Shown here in pieces: positions 1 through 10,784 of a stretch of 64,000 nt of DNA (its first letter is position 1; every line of letters starts with the position of its first letter). The notes beneath the pieces are model-generated. The model ran no database searches. It was not told the DNA's origin and worked only from the letters and a program-made list of their open reading frames with translations. This stretch comes from Protopterus annectens (taxonomy: Eukaryota > Chordata > Ceratodontiformes > Protopteridae). Both the position numbers and the translations under genes were made by a program. Location of the stretch: the NCBI RefSeq assembly GCF_019279795.1, contig NC_056731.1, positions 869,539,175 through 869,603,174 of the forward strand, in the 5' to 3' direction.

Positions 1-55
1 GAGCACCCCAGCACTACCAGGTTATACCTCATACCATGCTTTTCGGCCCCAAAAC

Positions 56-996
56 TTGGACCGAACCACAAAAGGAGGGGGAGTATCGATATTCATCAGA
101 GATACCCACACCTCCAGGTTAGTGGCAAAGCACGAAGCATCAGAGACTATCCATGTGCAACTAACAGTGGGTAAAACTGCCTTCCAGTTTATAGCCTGCT
201 ACAGACCACCCCTCCCAAACCCAGGAACCCCACTCGGCCTTTCCGAGAACACTGGAAAATATGAAGGTCTCTCCAAACACCATTATATTGCACGACTTCA
301 ACTACCCAAACATAGACTGGGAGCATTACTCTAGCTCCAACACCCTAGCCCAAAGGTTCCTAGAATTTATAAACTCAAATGCTATTGGAACAACTTGTTA
401 CCACTCCCACAAGAGGGGAAAACATACTGGACCTGATCATCACCAACATGGGGACTCTATGCTCCAGACCAGAAGTGTATCCCTCACTGGTAAGATCAGA
501 CCGTAAACTAATCTCACTGGATATTCACATCCCTGCCCCACCCCCTGCACAGAAAACCACAGTGAAAAACTTCTCTAAAACAAATTTCACACTCCACAAA
601 ACCGAGGTGGAACCCTTCAAAGCCCCCGGCCCTGTGGAAAATATGGCCCAGAACAAACTATACAATAGAAGGAGGAAGCTACTAAATGATAGAGCAAAAT
701 CCCAAAAAGGGAAGGCATCACTGATCAGTATTAGCAAAAAACTACGGGAACTCATAAAATTGTCTAAGGCCAGCTTCGAGAGAAAAATTGCACAGGACAC
801 TAAGGATAATCACAAGGCTTTCTTTAGTTATGTTAGGAACCTGGGTGGTAATTCCCAGATATGCTCAGAATTAGTCCAAAATGACAAAAAATACACTGAA
901 CCCACAGACATTGCCAACATCCTAGCTGACAGGTTCAGCGCAAACTTCTCCCACCAAAGGGCAAATATCTATCCCAGCAGAGTGCTGCCCCCCTGA
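56..996 (+). pseudogene. LINE endonuclease C-terminus and linker, frameshifted
   Basis: Three overlapping frames (56-334, 261-506, 379-996) together read as one protein. The first has GGGVSIFIRD and FIACYRPP, which match the middle of LINE apurinic endonucleases. The second holds HDFNYPNIDWE, matching the GDFN/DFNxPxIDW motif. The third continues with LDLIITN and a basic linker leading to RT. At least two frameshifts separate them. The endonuclease nicks target DNA in target-primed reverse transcription. The N-terminus lies outside the window. Confidence 0.8.
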
Positions 997-1051
997 CATC
1001 TCAGATGCTCAGGTAAGAGCCGCCCTCTCCAAAGCAAAAAACACAGCATCA

Positions 1052-2306
1052 ATGGGACCAGACGGTGTCCCGGGCTGCGTCCTACATGAACTCCAAGAAA
1101 AGCTAAACTCAAACATAAAACTACTGTTCCATCTCAGCCTTACTTCAGGATATGTGCCCAAAGAGTGGCATACAGCAACAGTGGTCCCTCTCCATAAAGG
1201 TGGTGCCTCAACGGATCCTGGAAACTATCGCCCCATAAGCCTGACCAGCTTGGTCTGAAAAGCTATGGAAAGGATCATCATGGACCTCATAAATAAAGAA
1301 ATTGGGGACCTACAGACACTGGATCCTACCCAGTTCGGCTTTGTTAAGGGCAGATCCTGCCTCTTAAACCTGGTTGATTTCTTTGAAAGAGTCACCAAGG
1401 CCATTGACGAAGGGAAGGTGGTCCACACAGCCTACATGGACCTCGCAAAAGCCTTCGATACAATACCCCACTCGGGAATTATAGATAAGCTCACCAGCTT
1501 AAATATAAATGCCTATGTCACTAGATGGATTGCAAACTGGCTCAAGGACAGAACCCACATGGTTAGAATTGCTGGAGCCATGTCAGACTCCAAACCAGTT
1601 ACAAGTGGTGTCCCACAAGGCTCAGTCCTGGGACCTCTTGTTTGGTATATATTTCTTGGAGGTACAGGCCAACACGGAAGGACTGTGGCTGACCAAGTTC
1701 GCAGATGACTGCAAACTGGGCGCCATAATAGACTCTCCAGCCGACACAAGCATCCTCCAAAAGGGCCTCATAGAAACAGACAACTGGTGCCAGAGCCATG
1801 ACCTCAAGCTAAATGCCAAAAAGTGTATAGTCATCCCCTTTGGCAAAATAAAGTGCCCACAAATTACCACATAGGTGGTAATCCATTAAGTACAGAAGTA
1901 ATTAGGGACCCAAGTTGATAGCAATCTCTCATTTGACAACCACGTGGCCAAAGTGGTTAGAAAAACATTTTATATAGCCCACCTAATCATGAAGGGATTC
2001 ACATCTAGATCAAGGGAGGTCATCGTGCCTCTTTACTCATCCCTCATCAGGCCCATAATTGAGTACAATGACCCTTTTGGGATGTACCTTACCAGACACC
2101 TGCAGCAACTGGAAAGACCCCCAAAGTACCTCACCAAGAGGATCAAAGGGCTCAAACAGATGCCATATGCTGCCCGGTTAAATAAACTCCAGCTCTACTC
2201 AGTGGCATACTGCCTGTTCAGAGGCGATCTGTGCCTGACATATAAAGCCATGTCCAACCCGGAATTAATGGACATGCTGCACCTCAGAAAATCCAAATCC
2301 CATTGA
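1052..2306 (+). pseudogene. LINE reverse transcriptase, frameshifted
   Basis: Four fragments (1052-1258, 1265-1708, 1509-1874, 1944-2306) cover the RT. Visible motifs are GPDGVPGCVL, NYRPISLTSLV, MDLAKAFDTIPH, SGVPQGSVLGPL and FADDCKLGA, the last holding the catalytic Asp pair. The C-terminal part has SLIRPIIEYNDP and the CLFRGDLCLTYK motif of CR1/L2-type elements. A stop at about 1256 interrupts after SLTSLV. A frameshift near 1640 and an apparent deletion put FADD right after SVLGPLVWYIF. The copy cannot make RT. Confidence 0.85.
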
Positions 2307-2589
2307 GCTACGCGCTCGAGAGACTTGAACCTCAGCACTGAAATAAATAGGACATGCTGGAGGGACAGATTCATAACCCAGAGGCTCCCCTTCACTCTGG
2401 AATAAAATCCCAGTCCAGGTTAGGTAGAGTCCCTCATTGACTCTTCAAGAGGAATCTTGATGAGTGGATGGGAGATCGTAGGTTTACCCTGGGTATCACT
2501 TCTGTGTCACTGTTAGACAGAGGCACAGTATACTAACCTCAAAAAAGGGCATAGCAAAATAAATTTAAAATGGGTGGCGAAAGCCAAAC

Positions 2590-2730
2590 ACATTCTGGCT
2601 AGGCTTATAAATGCCCTAGGGCAGATAGCCTAGTATGAACCTATGAACAACGGGGTTGGTTGGCATGGCTAGGCTTATAAAAGCCCTGCTGGTAGTTAGC
2701 CTAGTATACACCTCTGAACATATGAGCATA
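2590..2730 (+). repeat. Duplicated 3' tail motif of the LINE
   Basis: Two similar blocks of about 60 bp follow each other. Each begins with 'ggctaggcttataaa', continues through 'gccct' and 'tagcctagtat' and ends with 'gaac'. Short direct repeats at the 3' end are usual in CR1/L2-type LINEs, where they take part in priming. Assignment to the LINE rests on position. Confidence 0.5.
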
Positions 2731-3706
2731 AAGGCAGAATAGGATAGTGGCTAGCATAATATACACAAGATAATTTGGTACAAGGTCTATAGGAAGTGAC
2801 AGCTGAAAAATCATACCAGTTAATACAAGAGTTCCACTAGCAGTATGAAGTGTCACAACTGGTACCAGATTCAAAGAAAAATGTCACCTCCACTCAAAAT
2901 GGAAAAGGAGGCTGAAAGATGATATGATACTATGGTGCAGATTTCAATTAAAAGTAGTACAAGGTAGTGTATATGACTGTGCTCCATTTGGAGAGGAGGG
3001 TGGAATGTTTCTCCTAAGATGCTACAACACAAAATAAAATATTATGAAAAAGGGTAATACATTTCCTTTTGTGTGTTGCAAAAAGTAGACAACTTGGTTC
3101 CAACTGCAGCCAAAACAGGAGTGGGTGGAAGGTCTCATGCAGGCTGGTACAGTACCTGTCACAAAATATTTACATGTGATGGCATCAATTTAAATGTTTT
3201 GTGCTAACATACAGGAAAAGTTCAGTTCTAAATACATTCTGGCCACAAGTACTAGATCAGACTTTTGGAAGCTTACAAAAAGTAATACCCCAAACCCAAA
3301 CAGGAGTTAGGTTAGGGCATAGATGGAATAAGTCTTATAATTTACCCACAAGAATCCAGAAAGACTACTCAAGGGAACTCATTGAAAACAACTCCAAATG
3401 GGAGACTCCACATGAGTAAAGATGCTCATGGTTGACAAGTCCACATCATTTAGTGAGATGCTGAGTAGTGCTCTGTCAAAAGTCAAAGATCAAGCACTCA
3501 ATCCTAAGCAAAAAGCTAATACTGCTGTCAACTAGCCTGACTCAGAACTCAACGGTTGCCCTTTTTTGTCAAGAAAAGCCTCAAACTTTGTACTGATGTT
3601 AAAGACCACAAGTACAATCAGTGTTGATGGTCTCAACCAAATATCATGCTAGGGGTTGAAAAGAGTCAACTCCTCTGATCCTGAAAGCCTCATGATTGAC
3701 CTTGAA
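2731..3706. other. Non-coding stretch, no recognised feature
   Basis: AT-rich sequence with only short open frames that resemble nothing I recognise. No RNA gene, terminal repeat or promoter stands out. It ends in the left flank of DIRS-A1 (cttgaa). Confidence 0.5.
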
Positions 3707-3905
3707 ATAGAAGTTATGTTCTTACCATAACGTTCCATGTTAGTTGTCTTCTTCTCGCCTTCTTCTTGCTGGATGGGTTCGGAGCCGACCTCGGCTCCGA
3801 CTCGGCCACTCTAAAAGCTCGAGAGTTGGTTCCACCGGCTCGAGGCTCCCCTTATATCCCACAATGCTAGGCGAGAGTTACCTCAGATCTCGTTTGTAAG
3901 CTAAC
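3707..3905 (-). repeat. DIRS-A1 left terminal repeat with end overhang
   Basis: The first ~33 bases (gaagttatgttcttacc...) have their complement inside the element at 4124-4154. The next ~160 bases are inverted relative to the right end at 9665-9825, sharing ctcgcctt, ggatgggttcggagccgac and the 'cccacaatgctaggcg' block. In coding orientation this is the 3' inverted terminal repeat. Confidence 0.85.
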
Positions 3906-4092
3906 CCCAGCTTATAATAGTAACAGAATAACTCTAAACAGAGTCCACCTCTAACAACAGGGAGAAAGAAGGGTGACCTACATCCTGATTCAGGAAATAT
4001 GCAAGCAGCATATGCCTAAGAAAGAGGTGGGAGAAAGAGAGGTCACAATCACAACTCCTCTAGGTCTGTCCAGGCCAGGGGAAGGAGGGTGG

Positions 4093-4200
4093 GGCCTTGA
4101 AGAAGCGAAGAAGACAACTAACTTGGAACGTTAGGGTAAGAACATAACTTCTATATGTCAGGTTGCCTACCTCGCCTTCATTCTTCCTGGATGGGACCGC
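4093..4200 (-). repeat. DIRS-A1 internal complementary region (ICR)
   Basis: Reads ggaacgttagggtaagaac, then ataacttc, then tat, then atgtcaggttg...ctcgcc. Its first half is the complement of the left overhang and its second half the complement of the right end. The triplet between them (complement ata) equals the three bases beside the left end. In the DIRS model the ICR aligns the two ends of the intermediate into a circle. Confidence 0.85.
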
Positions 4201-4225
4201 GTCCTAGCACCTTGTCCCGGGTGGC

Positions 4226-5310
4226 CTAACGGAACAGACTCCTGAGAACAGTGGAACCAAAGTTAGCTCTATGCCTAGAAGCTAGATCCAACTTATAATG
4301 AGAAATGAAAGTGTGAGGAGTAGCCCAAGTAGCAGCTGCACAAATGGTGTCAATAGGCAGTCTGTCTTGGAAGGCTAAGGAAGTAGCCAAAGCTCTGGTA
4401 GAATGGGCCTTAGGTTTATTAGGCAGCTTTTGGTGTCTAATCTCATAAACAAGGGTAATCAGAGATGTAAGCCATCTAGATAATGATACCTTTGAAACTG
4501 AAAGTCCCTTTCTGCCTTCTGCATAGGAGACAAACAGTTGGTCAGATTTTCTGAATTGTTTTATTCTATCCAAATAGTACCTCAACTGACGATGAACATC
4601 TAGCCAGTGTAATTTTTGTTCAGACCTATTGGAATATTCTGGAAAAAGACAGGGAGGTCAATGCTTTGATTTAGATTTGATGTCGAGACTACCTTAGGCA
4701 AAAGGATGGGTTGGTTCAGAAGGATACCCTGTCCTTATGGAACAATAGATAAGGAGGTCGACAGCTGAGTGCATGAAGTTCTGAGACTCTTCTAGCTGAA
4801 GTAATAGCTACCAGAAAGAGAGTCTTCCATGATAGCAATTTTAAAGAACAGGAGGCTGCAGGTTCGAAGGGGTAGAATCAAAGAAGTAAGAACTAAATTT
4901 AGGTCCCAAGGAGAAGGAGGATTTCTTATAGGAGGTCTGAGAAGAAAAACTCCTTTCAAAAAGGCTTTGCAAAGCTTGTGGGACATTAAGGCAGACTCAG
5001 AAATACCCACATGAAAGTTAGAGATGGCTGCCAATTGAACTTTAAGAGTAGAAGGGGATGAACCTGCATGGAAGAGTTCAGCTAGAAAATCAAGGACCAT
5101 TTGGATGGAAGCAGTGAAAGGATCTATGTCCCTTCCTTGAGCCCAATATGTGAAACATTTCCACTTACTCAAATAAATCTTCCTAGTGGAAGATTTATGG
5201 GAAGCTATCAAAATATCTCGAACAGAGTGAGATAATTGAGGAAGCCTGGCTAAGGTTGGAACTGGAGGAACCAAGCAGTGAGGTTCAGAGAGGGGAGGGA
5301 GCGATGTAAC
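4226..5310 (-). pseudogene. DIRS-A1 tyrosine recombinase, frameshifted
   Basis: Two frames. The upstream one contains SHKSSTRKIYLSKWK and the N-terminal SAM-like core up to WDLNLVLTSLILP (about 5200-4890), then leaves frame. The downstream one (4585-4226) starts at RYYLDR and holds the AHSTRALATS box (catalytic H-x-x-R) and HTFISHYKL with the nucleophile Tyr. The first catalytic Arg region (SARRVSEL in relatives) lies in the broken stretch between 4780 and 4590. A YR cuts and rejoins DNA through a 3'-phosphotyrosine bond and integrates the circular DIRS intermediate without target duplication. Confidence 0.88.
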
Positions 5311-7217
5311 TGACCCGATTGATGGATCAAAAGGTCTGGAACTAGGTCCAGATGCCAAGGTCGCTCCAGTAGAAATTGATGTAGAAAGGGGAACCACACC
5401 TGTCGAGGCCAGTAAGGAGCAATGAGGATCAACGAGGCCTTCTGAGCGATAGCTTTCTGTATCACTTGAGAGATTAGTGGGAAGGGAGGAAATGCATACA
5501 GAAGTCCCCGGGGCCAAACTTGGACTAGAGCGTCTCTGCTGGGTTGGCCTGGTAAAGGGAATAGAGTGAAATAATGTCTGCACTTGCTGTTTTGGGGAGT
5601 AGCAAAAAGATCGCAGCAAGGCTGACCCCACTTGAGAAAAATCTCTCTCACAACAGAGTCTTTCAGAGACCACTCGTGAGGCATGAGGATAGCTCTGCTC
5701 AATTTGTCCGCTATTTGATTGGACTTCCGGGATGTGCGTTGCTATCAGAAAACGCTGAGAAGAAATCGCCCATTGCCACAATCTGAGTGCTTCTCGACAC
5801 AGGGGTAGGACCTGGTTCCGCCTTGTTTGTTGATGTACCACACTACAGACATATTGTCTGTCTGGATTGCAATCGTTCCCAAGGGAGAGAGTCTTGAAGG
5901 CCTTGCAACGCTAAAAGCACTGCTCTCATCTCCAGAACATTTATGCGCAAGTGGCATTCGTCTGGTTGCCATGTGCCCTGGACCGTCCTGCCCTGATAAT
6001 CCCCCCACCCGATCAGGAGGCGTCCGTTGTCAGAGTAGCAACCGGAGGGAGGAACAAAGGGTCTTCCCAACCAGAGCTGAGGGAAGACATCCACCACATG
6101 AGATGATTTCTGCACCTGCGTGATCATAATGGTGTGGGACATTGGAAGTTGCTGGTATGACCATTGTGTAAAGAGCATCCATTGAAGGATTCGCATGTGG
6201 AATCTGGCTAATGGAAGCAGAGGTATGGCAGCCGCCATAATTCCCAACACTTTCAGAACTAACCTGGCTTTGTTTCTGTTGTTGTTGAAAGGAGTGAGAC
6301 CAGTCTGTGTATGTCTGTTATTCTCTGATCTGTTAGCCTGCAGACATGTCTACTGTGTCTAGATTTGCCTATGAAGGTAATAGTACGACAAGGCGACAAA
6401 ACAGACTTTTCGCAATTTATTGAAATGCCTAACTTTTGACAAATGCGAAAAGTGTAATCCCTGGCCATCAGAAGGAGATGCTTGGTGGGAGCTGTGAGGA
6501 GCCAGTCGTCCAAATATGGAAACACCTGGAATCCTTGTCGCCTCAGGTGAGAAGCTACCACTGCCATGCATTTGGTAAACACCGGGGCAGTGGTGAGACC
6601 AAAGGGCAGGGCCCTGAATTGAAAATGACTGGTTCCCAGCCTGAAGCGGAGGAATCTTCTGGAGCGTCTGTTCATTTTTATGTGATAGTACGCATCCTGA
6701 AGGTCTATAGAGCACATCCAGTTTCCTTTTCCCAATAGGGGAAGGATGGACTGCAGCGTGACCATTCAAATCTTGTTTTCTTGACTGATCTGTTCAAGAT
6801 ACTGAGATCCAAAATTGGTCTCCAGTCCCCTGTTTTCTTTGGAACTAAAAAGAACCTTGAGTAGATTCCGGATCCCTGCTGGTCTGCTGGAACTGGCTGA
6901 ATTGCTCTTTTTGCAAGCAGTTTTGAAATTTCCAAAACCGCTAGATCCCTTTGTGGTGGAACATCTGGAAGGGATTTTTTTGATTGTTTCGGAATGCGAA
7001 GAAAGGGGATAGAATAGCCTTCAGAAATGACGGACTGTACCCATTTGTCTTGAGTCAGGGATAGCCAGGCTTTTGGGCACAGTGACAACCTTCCCCCGAC
7101 TGCCTCCGAAGGTGGGCAGCCGGGCAACACCTCAGGGATGCTGAAAGGGCTTATCAGAGAAGGCTTCTCGATTGCCCTGGTTCTGGAGCCCCCTGCCTCG
7201 AGGGCGGCGTCTACCAT
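5250..7217 (-). pseudogene. DIRS-A1 reverse transcriptase, RNase H and C-terminal extension, frameshifted
   Basis: Frames run 7217-6705 (WRPILDLS), 6765-6259 (SIDLQDAYYHIKMN, LPFGLTTAP, YLDDWLLTA catalytic box), 6250-5843 (RNase H), 6008-5745 (TIAIQTDNMSVVWYINKQGG) and 5702-5250. The last has WGQPCCDLFATP, YAFPPFPLI and LIAPYWPRQVWF, the C-terminal extension that in DIRS1-like elements has been described as a Dam-like methyltransferase domain; that function is inferred from position. In LTTAPVFTKCMA a residue pair is missing relative to TAPRVFTKCMA of sister copies. Several single-base shifts inactivate it. Confidence 0.88.
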
Positions 7218-7257
7218 TGTTATTCCGCCTCTGCCTCTGGCGGTAACGACTTTGTCG

Positions 7258-9344
7258 TCAGGCTAAGTCCCTTGATTTTATTACGGAACCACATTTTCCC
7301 ACTTTTCTGGCCTTTGGGGTAAGGCCTAGAAGGAGTAGAAAACGGACTCCGGCGGCAGAAAGAGTCTTGCCATCAGTCTCGCACCTAGTCAAGGTTTCTT
7401 TCACTTGAGGACCAAAGAGATGATCCATCAAACGGAGAGTTAGTGAAAGACGTCTTGAAAGGGTCCGCAAAATTGCATAGCCGCATCCAGGCATGCCTAC
7501 GTAAGGCCACACCTGTCCCTGCGGCCCTACTCGCTCCATCAGCCGCATAAGAAAGGAGGCGCATGGAGGAGTTGGCTATGGAGTTAAGGGTAGCCAGCTG
7601 AGTGTTCATTTTATCTTGAAAACCCGCAGCTGTAGGATCCTTCAACATGTCACTCGCTTCTTTAATCAAGTCCCTTTGAAGACGAGTGAAATGGCACAGG
7701 TAGTTCAGCGAACGCATAGTAAATGTCGCTGATGAGAACATCCGCTTCCGTACCTGTCCATGGACCTAGATTCCTTGTTAGGTGGATGGACAGGTACTGA
7801 AGGATCAGCTAGTTCCTTCTTAGTGGCAGCAGCTACCACCATAGCATCCACAGAAACTCCTTTTGTCAAGAACTGCTTGTCTGCTGGTGCCGTTATGAAA
7901 TTGGAGGGTCTCCTGGGAGTGGGGTCCACTGAATCAGGAGCCGTCCATGCCTTTTAGCAACCACCTGCATGAGGGGTCAAGGGGGACACCCAGGAGGTGG
8001 AAGGGCGAGAGCCAAACGCCTCAAGATATACAGATTCATCCTCCGAAGGGTTAAGGGCTGGCCAATTTCCCTCTGCTTCAGGATCTCTAGAATGTCTGCA
8101 AAGAGACATCTTCAGAAGGGGAACGGGGAACCCTCGAATCATCTAAATCTGTGTCAGATGTGATGGACTCAGGTGAGTCAATGTGTTTCCTCTTACACTT
8201 CCTCTTCCGAGGGGCTCTTCTGCGAAATCAGGAGAGGCCTCGAAGAGGATGAAATCCCCACATGGGGTTCCTGAGGAGCTGGCTCTCTGCGGTCCGGGAT
8301 GAGGGAGTGAGTCGACTTGACCTGAGGCACCGTGGGGAGGGCGGACGGCGCCGACTGTGGAGTAGAGCCAGGCTCTAACACACTCCGCATGACCTCGAAA
8401 GCACCCCTGTCAGGCAAAGCCAGAGGTCCCGCTCCGAAGCTGAAAACCTCCCTCGGCACCGACAGTGATGGCTCCGAGGCGATGTCGGAGCCGAACTCAC
8501 CAGCGCAAGCTCCGAGAGGAAGAGCGGGGTCGGACAAGGGTCCGATGCCACTCACCCTCGAGCCGACGATGGAAGTCCGGCGCCGAGATTCTTCTAAGGA
8601 AGAAATCGGAGCCGACGATGGAGCCGAAGACAATTGTATCGGCTCCGATGCTACCACAGTCTCGGTTCTGACACGACCCGGCTCCGAGCTCAACAGAGTC
8701 GGAGGAGGAATATATTGATGGACAGGGGCAGGCATCGACTGATGAGTCGGGGTCTGAAGCATCTGGGCCAGTGCCTCGGACTTAAGTCGACTCACTACCC
8801 TTTGAAGGTCATGATCCGACAGCCTCGATGACCTAGAGGAATGAGATTTATGGCTCCGTTCAGACAGCAGGGGAGATCCTGGAGCCGAATGAACGGAGCC
8901 AAGGGATGGTGACCTGGACCTCTTCTCGATGTCGGCTCAAGATCTGGTCGGAGCCGACACGGAATCTCTATTACCTCGGCTCCCGAGCCGAGGAACCACA
9001 GAAACTGTGGACTGAGACTCATCGGCTCCAGCCGAGCCGATGTAAGCGAGGTTTAGAAGCCTTAGGTCTCGGCTCAGTTGCTGGAGCCGAAGACCTAGAA
9101 GCCTTGGAGGGCTTCCCTGAAGAGACAGTAAGGGAATCCTCAGGCTTGAGTAAACCTCTCAAAATTAATTTATTTTTCTTTCCTGCAGGACCCTGGGACT
9201 GAAGCCATGGCAAACAGCACAGGAGTCCTGCAGGTGCAAAGGCCCCAGGCAGTAGACACAAGAAGTGTGACCGTCTGTCAGAGACATTTTCTGACAGCAC
9301 GCATCACACTTCTTGAAGCCTGAGACCTTTGATTCTTTAGACAT
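7258..9344 (-). pseudogene. DIRS-A1 gag, frameshifted
   Basis: Starts at the Met of SKESKVSGFKKCDACC. The first ~60 residues form a Cys/His cluster (KKCDACC, DGHTSCVYCLGPLHL, SCAVCHGFSPR) likely to bind zinc. A Ser/Pro-rich middle follows (8795-8193), then NPSEDESVYLEAFGSRPS, RRPSNFITAPADK and a helical part (FTMRSLNYLCHFTRLQRDL, 7741-7385). At least four frame changes. Gag is expected to package element RNA. The same architecture is seen in A2 and A4. Confidence 0.82.
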
Positions 9345-9664
9345 TCCGAAAGTGCAATCACACACACAGTCAAAAACACACTGATTACACCCTGTCTAGT
9401 TTTAGCTTAAAATAAAACAACTGACTAAGTTTTAAATTAAGAAAATAACACACACACACCCACTAGGGAAGGAAGAAGGCCTGAAGGTCCGAGGGAAGAA
9501 CTAAAGTTCTTGTGGGGAAAAACAGGAATTTTAAGAAAAGGGCAAGAATTCCTCTAAACTAAGGGAAATAAGTATAAAATTTAAAATTAAAGGGTTTAAT
9601 TACACTAACTTTACAAGAAAGTCACTTACCAAGAACCGGTAGAAAACCAACACCTCGATCGCTG

Positions 9665-9825
9665 TAGCGGCAAACGAGATCAGAGGTAACTCTCGCCTAG
9701 CATTGTGGGATATAAGGGGAGCCTCGAGCCGGTGGAACCAACTCTCGAGCATTTAGAGTGGCAGTGGCCGAGGTCGGCTCCGAACCCATCCAGCAAGAAT
9801 GAAGGCGAGATAGACAACTTAACAT
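9665..9825 (-). repeat. DIRS-A1 right (5') inverted terminal repeat
   Basis: Contains 'gcggcaaacgagatc', 'cctagcattgtgggatat', 'ctcgagccggtgg' and ends ggcgagatagacaacttaacat. It is the inverted counterpart of about 3740-3900. Transcription of the element should start in it. Confidence 0.8.
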
Positions 9826-10029
9826 CACAAGTTATCAACACAGAAGCAGACACCAATGGCATTGACCTCAAGAGCAAACATGATATGGTTAAGAGCAAAT
9901 GACCATGCACCAGGCAAACCGTCAAACACCAAAGCTGAAACTAGTCTGGTGAGAAAACTAGAGTCAGAAAAAGTGGTTCAACTCTGAAAATATTTGTGCC
10001 CTCACAAAGCTATCAAAAAATACAGAGAA
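9826..10029. other. Spacer between DIRS-A1 and DIRS-B1
   Basis: About 200 bp of unique-looking AT-rich sequence without a recognised feature. It separates two independent DIRS insertions. Confidence 0.5.
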
Positions 10030-10306
10030 AGTACAGTTGTGTACCTACCATAAATGTAGATGTTAGAGTGTATTCACTGTTGCAGTCATTATACTTGGGT
10101 TATCCTGCTGGCAGGCTACCTGCAGTCGGCCAGAATTCCAAAGTCTAGGTCCAGCGTCGGTTGCTGTCGCCTCTTCCCCATCAGTGCGCCAGGGGTATAA
10201 AAGATGCAGCAGACGCCATTTTCTTCAGTTTTTCTTGCCCCAGATGTCAGGTGTCCCCAAATAGGTAGGCTTAAAAATTATGCCAAGAAGTATGCATGTA
10301 CTAAAA
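10030..10306 (-). repeat. DIRS-B1 left terminus, first part
   Basis: Left overhang (agtacagttgtgtacctacc) followed by the inverted terminal repeat, with 'gtcggccagaattccaaag', 'ccaggggtataaaag' and 'cagtttttcttgcccc'. Its inverted partner is about 21540-21723. Continues at 16434 after the nested element. Confidence 0.85.
10196..10203 (+). promoter_or_regulatory. TATA box in the left terminal repeat of DIRS-B1 (inward, antisense)
   Basis: tataaaag after cgccagggg. The inverted copy in the right terminus (21576-21583, minus strand) is placed to drive gag. This left copy points rightward, antisense to the element's genes. Activity is inferred. Confidence 0.5.
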
Positions 10307-10495
10307 TAAGAAGTGCTGTACCTACCATAACGCTCCATGTTAGTTGTCTTCATCTCGCCTCCTTTCTTGCTGGATGGGTTCGGAGCCGACTCGGCCTTTT
10401 ACTAAAGCTCAAGAGCTATTTACCGGCTCAAGGCCTCCCCTTATCCCACAATGCTAGGCGTCAGATATCCAGATCTCGTTTGGTAGAGCTAACAC
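10307..10495 (-). repeat. DIRS-A2 left terminal repeat
   Basis: Overhang gaagtgctgtacctacc plus inverted repeat of about 16265-16433 (cacaatgctaggcg, cagatctcgttt). The overhang differs from its ICR complement (gaagttatgtacctacc) by a few bases, so it has mutated since insertion. Confidence 0.85.
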
Positions 10496-10656
10496 CGTGG
10501 AAAAAAACACCTGTTCCCACCACAAGGTTTACCTACAGTGCTGCAAACAGAGGAGGACGTAACCTAAAAAAAGGTCAACCATAGGAAGAAGGCCTCAAAA
10601 GGGATTCTTCTCGGTCCTAACGAGGCTAGGGGGATAGAGGGTGGGACGCAAGAAAG

Positions 10657-10755
10657 AAGGCGAGATGAAGACAACTAACATGGAACGTTATGGTAGGTAC
10701 ATAACTTCTTAATGTTAAGTTGTCTATCTCGCCTTCATTCTTGCTGGATTGGACA
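10657..10755 (-). repeat. DIRS-A2 ICR
   Basis: cgagatgaagacaactaaca, tggaacgttatggtaggtac, ataacttc (10701-10708), tta, atgttaagttgtc, then ctcgcc. Its complement is the right end (gacaacttaacat) joined through taa to the left end (gaagttatgtacc). Confidence 0.88.
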
Positions 10756-10784
10756 GCATCCCTAGCACCTTAGCCCTGGGTCGC

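Larger units (their letters stand above)
1..2730 (+). mobile_element. Decayed CR1/L2-like (Jockey superfamily) LINE, 5' truncated by the window edge
   Basis: A plus-strand non-LTR retrotransposon. Fragments in all three frames give, in order, the end of an apurinic-type endonuclease, a linker, a reverse transcriptase and the C-terminal region typical of Jockey-superfamily LINEs, followed by a non-coding 3' tail. Order and spacing fit one element, but frames change several times, so it is inactive. The tail carries a near-duplicate block with repeated 'ctatgaac'-like motifs. CR1, L2, Rex1 and related clades are hard to separate by eye, so the clade is an inference. A second, more decayed copy of the same family lies near 23590-24390. 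Confidence 0.85.
3707..9825 (-). mobile_element. DIRS-A1: full-length family A DIRS retrotransposon, coding regions broken
   Basis: A tyrosine-recombinase retrotransposon of 6119 bp, read on the minus strand: gag (9344 to 7258), RT-RNase H (7217 to 5250), YR (about 5310 to 4226). The right end (about 9665-9825) is an inverted copy of about 3740-3900 on the left. The left end overhangs this by about 33 bp, and an ICR lies near 4093-4200. Boundaries follow from the ICR, whose complement joins the right end (a diverged 'acat') to 'atagaagtt' of the left end. Every gene has frameshifts, so it is inactive by itself. There is no target-site duplication. Confidence 0.93.

Noticed and set aside
5250..5702. 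Confident call of an active DNA adenine methyltransferase domain after RNase H
   Set aside because: The DLFA...AFPP...YWPRQ motifs are conserved in all copies and sit where DIRS1 elements are said to carry such a domain, but I cannot verify the catalytic motif by eye.
8332..8718. Plus-strand open frames rich in Arg/Ser/Glu opposite DIRS gag genes (also 26420-26824, 45108-45322 and others)
   Set aside because: They are antisense to the Ser/Pro-rich gag middle, whose codon bias keeps several frames open. No conserved motif, and sister copies do not keep the same frame.
3707..9825. LTR retrotransposon (Gypsy or Pao) interpretation
   Set aside because: Terminal repeats are inverted, not direct; no protease or DDE integrase is present; an ICR and a tyrosine recombinase are.
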